From contig NZ_BAABJW010000002.1 of the NCBI RefSeq assembly GCF_039543505.1, positions 682,001 to 746,000 of the forward strand: 64,000 bases of DNA. The letters are read 5' to 3'. How positions within the stretch are numbered: the stretch's first letter is position 1; each line of letters opens with the position of its first letter. Shown in pieces: positions 8,834 through 15,681 of the stretch. The translations under genes and the position numbers were made by a program. The stretch is from Litoribaculum gwangyangense. Lineage in GTDB: Bacteria > Bacteroidota > Bacteroidia > Flavobacteriales > Flavobacteriaceae. The notes beneath the pieces are model-generated. The model made no database searches. It saw only the letters and a program-made list of their open reading frames with translations, and had not been told where the DNA came from.

Positions 8834-10384
8834 ATGAATTCAAAAAAAGATAAAATAAGCAAACTTAACGAACTTAATGCCAAAACACATTTAGGTGGTG
8901 GACAAAAACGTATTGATAAGCAACATGCTAAAAAGAAGCTAACCGCCAGGGAACGTGTAAGCTATCTTATGGATGAAGGCTCTTTTGAAGAAATTGGTGC
9001 ATTAGTGACCCACAGAACGACCGATTTTGGTATGGAAAATGAGATTTATTATGGTGATGGGGTCATTACTGGTTACGGCACAGTACATGGCAAATTGGTT
9101 TATGTTTATGCCCAAGATTTTACGGTTTTTGGAGGTGCTTTATCTGAAACCCATGCTGAAAAAATTTGTAAAATTATGGATTTGGCTGTGAAAGTAGGTG
9201 CGCCTATTATTGGGTTAAATGATTCTGGTGGGGCTCGCATTCAAGAAGGGGTTCGTTCGCTTGGTGGATATGCCGATATCTTTTTCAGAAATGTGCAAGC
9301 TTCCGGGGTGATTCCTCAAATATCAGCGATTATGGGACCCTGTGCTGGTGGAGCGGTATATTCTCCAGCCATGACTGATTTTACTTTTATGGTTGAAAAC
9401 ACCAGTTATATGTTTGTTACTGGACCAAATGTGGTGAGAACCGTTACCAATGAAGAAGTCTCTAGTGAAGATTTAGGTGGAGCACAAACCCATGCCTCCA
9501 AATCAGGTGTCGCCCATAAAACATCGGCAAATGATGTAGAATGTTTGGAAGACGTAAAAAAAATAATCAGTTACTTACCACAAAACAATACCGAGACGCC
9601 AAAGTTATTGGATTATACATTAAATGACGAAATACGTGAAGTTTTGTCAGATATAGTTCCCGATAATCCCAACAAACCATATGATATGCATCAAGTAATT
9701 TCTGGAATTATTGATACAGATTCCTTTTTTGAAATCCACAAGGATTATGCTGAAAATATCATTGTAGGTTTTGCGCGTTTAGGAGGACGAAGTATCGGTA
9801 TTATTGCCAACCAACCTATGTTTTTGGCAGGCGTTTTGGATGTTAACAGTTCTAAAAAAGCGGCCCGATTTACCCGTTTTTGCGATTGTTTTAATATTCC
9901 ATTGTTGGTTTTGGTTGATGTTCCTGGATTCCTACCGGGGACCGATCAAGAATGGAATGGTATCATCGTGCATGGGGCAAAACTTTTGTATGCTTTAAGT
10001 GAGGCAACTGTTCCTAGAGTGACGGTTATTACAAGAAAAGCCTATGGTGGTGCGTATGACGTTATGAACTCTAAACACATTGGAGCGGATATGAATTTCG
10101 CATGGCCCGGAGCTGAAATAGCTGTAATGGGCGCCAAAGGTGCGGCTGAAATTATCTTTAAAAAAGAGATACAAGATTCTGAAGACCCCGAACAAAAATG
10201 GAAAGAAAAAGAGGCAGAATATGCCGATAAATTTGCCCACCCATACAGAGCAGCAAGACGCGGTTTTATTGATGAAGTTATTTTACCAAAAAACACAAGA
10301 AGAAAGTTAATTAAAGCGTTTTCTATGCTTGAAGATAAAAAAGTAGATATTCCAAAACGAAAGCATGGTAATATTCCCCTGTAG
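8834..10384 (+). CDS. Carboxyltransferase (beta) subunit of acyl-CoA carboxylase, probably propionyl-CoA carboxylase
   Basis: A 516-residue crotonase-fold carboxyltransferase that moves CO2 from carboxybiotin to an acyl-CoA. The two oxyanion-hole glycine pairs are visible: GPCAGGAVYSPAMTDF near residue 175 and RKAYGGAYDVMNSKHIG near residue 400. NDSGGARIQEGV is also conserved. Similarity is to PccB/MmdA rather than to AccD, which carries a zinc ribbon absent here. Last gene of the BCCP, biotin carboxylase, carboxyltransferase operon. The likely product is methylmalonyl-CoA; acyl-chain specificity is inference. Confidence 0.93.
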   Translation: MNSKKDKISKLNELNAKTHLGGGQKRIDKQHAKKKLTARERVSYLMDEGSFEEIGALVTHRTTDFGMENEIYYGDGVITGYGTVHGKLVYVYAQDFTVFGGALSETHAEKICKIMDLAVKVGAPIIGLNDSGGARIQEGVRSLGGYADIFFRNVQASGVIPQISAIMGPCAGGAVYSPAMTDFTFMVENTSYMFVTGPNVVRTVTNEEVSSEDLGGAQTHASKSGVAHKTSANDVECLEDVKKIISYLPQNNTETPKLLDYTLNDEIREVLSDIVPDNPNKPYDMHQVISGIIDTDSFFEIHKDYAENIIVGFARLGGRSIGIIANQPMFLAGVLDVNSSKKAARFTRFCDCFNIPLLVLVDVPGFLPGTDQEWNGIIVHGAKLLYALSEATVPRVTVITRKAYGGAYDVMNSKHIGADMNFAWPGAEIAVMGAKGAAEIIFKKEIQDSEDPEQKWKEKEAEYADKFAHPYRAARRGFIDEVILPKNTRRKLIKAFSMLEDKKVDIPKRKHGNIPL

Positions 10385-10506
10385 CAAATAATATTTTAAA
10401 AATTTAACACTTTAAAAAGGCTAAACTTTAAAAAGCTACGTACTTATTGATTATCTTCTAATTTAGAAAAAATAAATATTAACATTTTAGTAGATTAATA
10501 ATTAAA

Positions 10507-10514
10507 TACTTTTG
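10507..10514 (+). promoter_or_regulatory. Putative Bacteroidota -7 promoter element
   Basis: TACTTTTG fits the TAnnTTTG consensus of the primary sigma factor of Bacteroidota and lies 28 nt before the start of the serine hydrolase gene at 10543. No clear TTG -33 box is present, so the call rests on the -7 motif alone. Confidence 0.4.
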
Positions 10515-10542
10515 CCTACATTAAAACATCTTGTAATTTAAA

Positions 10543-11466
10543 ATGAAAAAAATAGTTTTTTGTTTATGTTTATTCTTCGGGTTCAATCTTTCGGTGCAAA
10601 GTCAGAGAGGTCTGCCTATTCAAGTTGAGGATTCAAAAATTCAACCTCTAAGATCCTTAAGAAATACCATCTTACAAGATAACTTAGAACAAGAATTAAA
10701 TTCAAAACCTGAATGGAGGCGTTTAATTTCTCAAAAAAAGATGTCTGTTGGTATTGTGGATTTAAGCAATCCATCTGAAGTGAAATATGCTAGCGTTAAT
10801 GGTAACCACATGATGTATGCAGCAAGTTTGCCAAAAATCGCTATTCTTTTATCTGCTATGGACGCCATTGAAAAAGGTGAGTTAAAAGAAACCCCAGATG
10901 TTAAAAGTGATATGAGATTGATGATTAGTAAATCCGATAATCAGGCATCCACAAGGATGATAGACCGTTTAGGTTATAAAAAAATTGAATCTGTAATGAC
11001 GGATCCCAAATACAAGTTTTATGACGAACACGATGGTGGTGGGCTTTGGGTTGGTAAGCGCTATGCCTCTGGTGGAGCAACCAACAGAGAACCTCTCAAA
11101 AACTTAAGTCATGCAGCTACTGTAAATCAGGTTTGTAGATATTATTACTTGTTGGCTCACGGGAAACTTGTAAATGAAAAACGTTCAAAACAAATGTTAG
11201 ACATTATGGGAAATCCAGATTTGCACCACAAATTTGTAAGTACTATTGAAAAAATTGCACCAGCTGCAATGCTTTTTAGAAAATCAGGTTCGTGGCAAAC
11301 CTATCATTCTGATTCTATTTTAGTTTGGGGGAATGAAAATAGACGCTATATTTTAGTCGCTTTAATTGATGACTCACATGGTGAACAAATTATTAGAGAC
11401 TTAGTAAAACCCATTGAATCTGTACTCAAAAAAAAAAGTAATCAAAATAGCATAGCTTTTAACTAA
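10543..11466 (+). CDS. Exported class-A beta-lactamase-fold serine hydrolase (A)
   Basis: A 307-residue protein with a Sec leader (MKKIVFCLCLFFGFNLSV, probable cleavage after QSQ). The penicilloyl-serine transferase triad is complete: SLPK (S95-K98) for the nucleophile and general base, SDN (131-133) and KSG (247-249). A conventional omega-loop glutamate is not obvious. The corresponding region reads REPLKNLSHAAT, so true beta-lactamase activity is doubtful, and a peptidase, esterase or amidase role in the envelope is equally possible. It precedes the NTT-HEAT membrane protein by 127 nt on the same strand. A paralogue with the same fold (14418-15677) lies on the opposite side of that gene. 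Confidence 0.85.
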   Translation: MKKIVFCLCLFFGFNLSVQSQRGLPIQVEDSKIQPLRSLRNTILQDNLEQELNSKPEWRRLISQKKMSVGIVDLSNPSEVKYASVNGNHMMYAASLPKIAILLSAMDAIEKGELKETPDVKSDMRLMISKSDNQASTRMIDRLGYKKIESVMTDPKYKFYDEHDGGGLWVGKRYASGGATNREPLKNLSHAATVNQVCRYYYLLAHGKLVNEKRSKQMLDIMGNPDLHHKFVSTIEKIAPAAMLFRKSGSWQTYHSDSILVWGNENRRYILVALIDDSHGEQIIRDLVKPIESVLKKKSNQNSIAFN

Positions 11467-11541
11467 GGCTAAAGCCCCATGATATTTTATCTTATAATTT
11501 GTTATTTTAAGTGTTTTAAATCAAATCAACACTAAAAGCAT

Positions 11542-11549
11542 TAGTTTTG
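11542..11549 (+). promoter_or_regulatory. Putative Bacteroidota -7 promoter element
   Basis: TAGTTTTG matches TAnnTTTG and lies 45 nt upstream of the NTT-HEAT gene at 11594, inside the 127-nt gap after the serine hydrolase. If used, the transporter can be expressed apart from the hydrolase. Confidence 0.38.
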
Positions 11550-11593
11550 TTTAGTTGTTGTAACCATTACACAAATAAAAATTGAACAATTAA

Positions 11594-14428
11594 ATGTCAA
11601 TTAATAAAACACTCAAATTATACATTCTTAAAGTTTTTGATTTAAAGGAAGACGAACTTTCCAAAACACTTTTACTTCAATTAAACATTTTTATTATCAT
11701 AACGGCTTTACTAATAATAAAGCCTACTATTAATTCATTATTTCTATCTGAACTCACCTCTGATGCTTTGCCTTTGGGGTACGTTTTAACAGCTATCATG
11801 GCCATAATTGGCTATCATTTTTATGATAAAGCCCTTGAAAAATATCCATTAAATATCATTATTGATCGAACTATTATAGGATCGGTAATATCATTAGTCA
11901 TTTTTTCATTGACTTTCATTTTCAATGTCGCTAACGGTATGCTACTATTTATACCCTATGTTTGGGTAGCCATTTTTGGGCTTTTAACAGCTTCGCAGTT
12001 TTGGATATTGGCTAATTTGGTTTACAACGTTCGGGAAGCTAAGCGTGTTTTTGGGTTTATTGGTGCAGGTGCCATAGCTGGTGGTATTTTTGGTGGATAT
12101 TTAACATCCTTGCTAACACAATTTTTTTATACCGAATATTTATTATTTGTGGCCGCGTTGTTATTGTGTATTTGTATACCCATAACTCGATATTTATGGA
12201 AACACGAAGTCGAAAAATTGAATCCTTTTCAAATATCCCTGAGGACTAATCCCAAAGGGGAATCTCCAATTAAATTAATTAAACAATCAAAATTGCTGAG
12301 TTTAATAGCAACCGTAATTGGTATCAGTGTTTTGGTAGCAAAATTAGTTGATTATCAGTACAGCGATTATGCATCTAAACTTATTGATGATCAAGATGAA
12401 TTAACATCCTTTTTTGGTTTTTGGTTTTCTACGCTAAGCGTTGTTTCATTAATAATCCAGCTATTCTTGACCAAACGCATTGTTGGAACTTTTGGGGTAG
12501 GTAAATCATTATTATGGCTTCCTTCTGGTATTTTGGTTGGATCCTTTTTATTATTGATTTTACCACAACTATGGGTTATTGTATTCATTAAAATAGTAGA
12601 TGGTAGCTTAAAACAATCTGTAAATAAAGCGGCTACTGAATTACTTTCCATTCCTATTCCGATTGAAATAAAAAAGAAAACCAAAACCTTTACAGATGTG
12701 GTTATTGATAGTATAGCTACAGGTTTGGCTGGTTTTATCTTAATCTTTTTTATAAACGGTTTAAATATTTCGTCTACCTATATTAGCTTAATTATTATTG
12801 GTTTAATTAGTATATGGCTCTACTTCATTTACCATTTAAGGCTTGAGTATATTGTAGCATTCAAAGCCTTTTTAGAAGATGAAACGGTGGTTAAGAAGGA
12901 GAAAAACGCCAAAGAAACTATCAAAATAACCTCCATTGTTGATACGGTAATTAGGGTACTTAATTCTGGCACGGAAAACCAAATTATACATATGCTTCAA
13001 AAAACGCTTGAAGTAAAAGACGAACGCTTTTTTTTCGCTATTAAGAACCTTTTAAATCATCCTTCAGCAGAAATAAAAACACTCGCTATCGAAAATCTAT
13101 ACTTTTTAAAAACTGAGAAGTTGGTAAGCCATATTGAGCCTTTAATTCATGATGAAAATCAAGAAGTAACAACCGCAGCTTTTAGGTACTTGCTAAAAAA
13201 CAAAAAAGAAGATACGGTGGCTTTCTTTAATTTCTATCTAAACAATGATGACAAGACTATTAAAAACGCGGCTTTAATAGGGTTGTCGTTAGAGTTAAGA
13301 AACAACCAAGCCCTTCAACAACGCTTCAATATAGAAAACAAAATAAGTAATGCTTTGAGTGAACTTAATACGTTGCAGAATGATTTAGATAAAACTCATA
13401 AAACGCAAGCCATACTAGAAGCCATTGGGAATATTCGACTCAAAAAATTCTATCCATTTATAACTCAACAACTAAAATCAAACGAAACTGATATTGTCAA
13501 TACGGCTCTTAAAAGTGCTTCCCAAACTCTTCACGAACAGTTCATTCCTGAGATTATTTCGCATTTATCTAATAAGGAAAATAGAAAAACCGCCATTGAT
13601 GCACTTTATGCCTATGGCGATTCCGTAATTGATGTATTGTTTGAAGTCATTAAAAACGAATTAATTGATTTAGAAGACTCTCCTTTTGTAATGCTCGTTA
13701 TTGAAAAATTTGCTTCTCAAAAGGCGATTAATAGATTGATTAAACTTACCGAAGACACCGAACATATTGTAAAAATTGAAGCCATTGAAGCCTTAAAACG
13801 TTTGAAATGGAAACATCCAAATTTAATTATTAAAGACCGTTTTATTGTTGATAATATTTTAGATGAATGTTATTTATACCAAAATACGCTATCTGTAATT
13901 CACTCCCAAATTGTATTACAATACAAAAAGAAAACTGATGAACTGGAGAGCATAAAAGAAAACGAAGCCAGAAATGCATTGGTTAACTTGTTAGAGCAGC
14001 GTTTAGATAGACAATTACAGCCTATGTTTAGGTTTTTAGGTATCAAATATCCGCCTAATGATTTAGACCCGATTATTAATACCATTTTAAACGGTAAAGA
14101 AGAACAGCGCATTCACGCTATTGAGTTTTTAGATAACATTCTTGATAAACAACTTAAAAAGGAGTTGATTCCTGTAACTGAATCAATTTTGTATGAAACC
14201 AATTCTGAAGAAAAAATAAAAAATTTAAATATTAAAATTTTAAGTGAAGTAGAATGTTACCATTCGTTGTTCAAACGAAAAGATTCTAAACTTAAAATGG
14301 CTGTTTTGTATTTAATCGAGCAATCAAACCCTACTAAATTTTCTGCCCTTTTAGAAATGATTATTCAGACAGAGCGTAATGAAAAAATAAAGCAACGGGC
14401 GCAAGAAATTTTATCAGTTATTTCTTAA
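11594..14428 (+). CDS. NTT/ATP-ADP translocase-like membrane protein with C-terminal HEAT repeats
   Basis: A 944-residue two-part protein. Residues 1 to about 420 hold ten to twelve hydrophobic helices of the Npt/Tlc nucleotide-transporter type. The segment SQFWILANLVYNVREAKRVFGFIGAGA (about 137-163) resembles the conserved SQFW and KR-loop region of that family. Residues about 440-944 are soluble, mostly paired helices with HEAT-like periodicity (LLNHPSAEIKTLAIENL, HDENQEVTTAAFRYLLK and further copies). Classical family members exchange ATP for ADP across a membrane in intracellular parasites and plastids; HEAT-fused relatives occur in free-living bacteria with unproven substrates. Its 3' end overlaps the convergent serine hydrolase B gene by 11 nt. 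Confidence 0.8.
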   Translation: MSINKTLKLYILKVFDLKEDELSKTLLLQLNIFIIITALLIIKPTINSLFLSELTSDALPLGYVLTAIMAIIGYHFYDKALEKYPLNIIIDRTIIGSVISLVIFSLTFIFNVANGMLLFIPYVWVAIFGLLTASQFWILANLVYNVREAKRVFGFIGAGAIAGGIFGGYLTSLLTQFFYTEYLLFVAALLLCICIPITRYLWKHEVEKLNPFQISLRTNPKGESPIKLIKQSKLLSLIATVIGISVLVAKLVDYQYSDYASKLIDDQDELTSFFGFWFSTLSVVSLIIQLFLTKRIVGTFGVGKSLLWLPSGILVGSFLLLILPQLWVIVFIKIVDGSLKQSVNKAATELLSIPIPIEIKKKTKTFTDVVIDSIATGLAGFILIFFINGLNISSTYISLIIIGLISIWLYFIYHLRLEYIVAFKAFLEDETVVKKEKNAKETIKITSIVDTVIRVLNSGTENQIIHMLQKTLEVKDERFFFAIKNLLNHPSAEIKTLAIENLYFLKTEKLVSHIEPLIHDENQEVTTAAFRYLLKNKKEDTVAFFNFYLNNDDKTIKNAALIGLSLELRNNQALQQRFNIENKISNALSELNTLQNDLDKTHKTQAILEAIGNIRLKKFYPFITQQLKSNETDIVNTALKSASQTLHEQFIPEIISHLSNKENRKTAIDALYAYGDSVIDVLFEVIKNELIDLEDSPFVMLVIEKFASQKAINRLIKLTEDTEHIVKIEAIEALKRLKWKHPNLIIKDRFIVDNILDECYLYQNTLSVIHSQIVLQYKKKTDELESIKENEARNALVNLLEQRLDRQLQPMFRFLGIKYPPNDLDPIINTILNGKEEQRIHAIEFLDNILDKQLKKELIPVTESILYETNSEEKIKNLNIKILSEVECYHSLFKRKDSKLKMAVLYLIEQSNPTKFSALLEMIIQTERNEKIKQRAQEILSVIS

Positions 14429-15677
14429 TAATCTTATCAATACTTGCAGCGAGCATCATATGGTCTGTTGCAGAATTCTTTCTTAAAACATTAGTCATTA
14501 AAACAACCATATAGGTACAATTATCTGGGTGTTCTATAATCGCTACCGAGTTCATAAAGTTTTGCACATTCCCCATGTATTTTCCACAAGTTTCACCATT
14601 ACTTCTATCGCATTTGTAAAGACTTCCAGATTTAAAATACACAGCAGCTTCTTTTAAAGCTGGCGATTGGGCATAGCGAATACGTCTATCAGTCATATAC
14701 ATTAGTCGTTTCATTTCTAGACTAGATTCAATATCTACCACATTACCTTGTTCAAGTTGCACTAAAAATTTCATCAAGCCAATTGGGGTTCCAATACTTC
14801 CTCCTTTATCGCCCACATAAGTGTTCGCGCCTCTGGTGAAAAAACTTCCTAAACGCCATTCATCACTGGTAATTCCCAAATCACGTAACGGTAAATTCAC
14901 CACATCGTTACCTATATCGGTTAACTCCTTCCTGGGGGTGTTTTTAAAATATTCCAAAGCTTCTTCCTCAGTTAAATCGGGATACTTTTCTCCAAAAGCT
15001 TGCATAAGCAATGCTTCACGCCAAACAATACTTGCTGCACCGTTATTGCTAACCGATAGCATATGGTCTGCCCACTCAAAAAGCGAAAAAACATCGCTGG
15101 CAACAACTTGGCGTTTTACCAGTTTTTTGGTTTCGATATTGTAAATCGGAATAGTGTGCTCATCTGTCAATCCCCAAACACCAGCTTTAACATGTTTGTT
15201 TCTCAATAATTCCAAACGCTTTTCAAAATCGTCTGGATATATTTTTGCTAATTGCGTAAATAAGCCCACTAAAACTGCTAATTTACCAACACTACCGGGT
15301 TGATATCCGAAAGTCTCATTCCTTTGGGCATAACGGACATGGTCAATATCTGAAATATCCAATACCGCCAAGGAGTAACTCTTATCCAATCCACGGAATA
15401 AACTACTAATTTGTTTTTGAAAGGCGTCATCCACTTTTAAATAACACTGTACGCTATCATTTCCTTTTGGCAATAAATTCAATTTGATATCCATATAGGA
15501 TTTATAGGCCCCAGCGGGAAGTGTAGAAGCATCCTTAATTTCACCACTTTTTATCAGTTCTAAACGTTTTAATCGTTTGATACCTGTATGCTCGTATCCA
15601 TCAATAGGATAAAAAGTATAGGTTGTAAATGCCGAACAAATAACTATTAAACCAAAAATTAAAATATACTTTTTCAT
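14418..15677 (-). CDS. Exported class-A beta-lactamase-fold serine hydrolase (B)
   Basis: A 419-residue protein starting MKKYILIFGLIVICSAFTTY, an N-terminal membrane or signal segment. The longer in-frame ATG at 15722 would overlap the upstream gene by 41 nt and bury the leader, so 15677 is preferred. The active-site motifs are SVGK (129-132), SNN (210-212, replacing SDN) and KSG (349-351). GDKGGSIGTPIGLM (288-301) matches the helix entry that follows the omega loop in class A enzymes, but no clear omega-loop glutamate is seen. The 4-nt spacing from the exported dikinase-like gene upstream implies co-translation and a shared task in the envelope. Confidence 0.83.
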   Translation of the reverse strand: MKKYILIFGLIVICSAFTTYTFYPIDGYEHTGIKRLKRLELIKSGEIKDASTLPAGAYKSYMDIKLNLLPKGNDSVQCYLKVDDAFQKQISSLFRGLDKSYSLAVLDISDIDHVRYAQRNETFGYQPGSVGKLAVLVGLFTQLAKIYPDDFEKRLELLRNKHVKAGVWGLTDEHTIPIYNIETKKLVKRQVVASDVFSLFEWADHMLSVSNNGAASIVWREALLMQAFGEKYPDLTEEEALEYFKNTPRKELTDIGNDVVNLPLRDLGITSDEWRLGSFFTRGANTYVGDKGGSIGTPIGLMKFLVQLEQGNVVDIESSLEMKRLMYMTDRRIRYAQSPALKEAAVYFKSGSLYKCDRSNGETCGKYMGNVQNFMNSVAIIEHPDNCTYMVVLMTNVLRKNSATDHMMLAASIDKIIKK

Positions 15678-15681
15678 CTTT

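Noticed and set aside
14418..14428. Frameshift or gene fusion at the overlap of the NTT-HEAT and serine hydrolase B genes
   Set aside because: The genes converge on opposite strands and both have normal C-termini; the overlap is simply compact packing.
10543..15677. Two beta-lactamases as an antibiotic-resistance locus
   Set aside because: Neither has a clear omega-loop glutamate, and the context is envelope enzymes rather than a resistance island, so only the fold is claimed.
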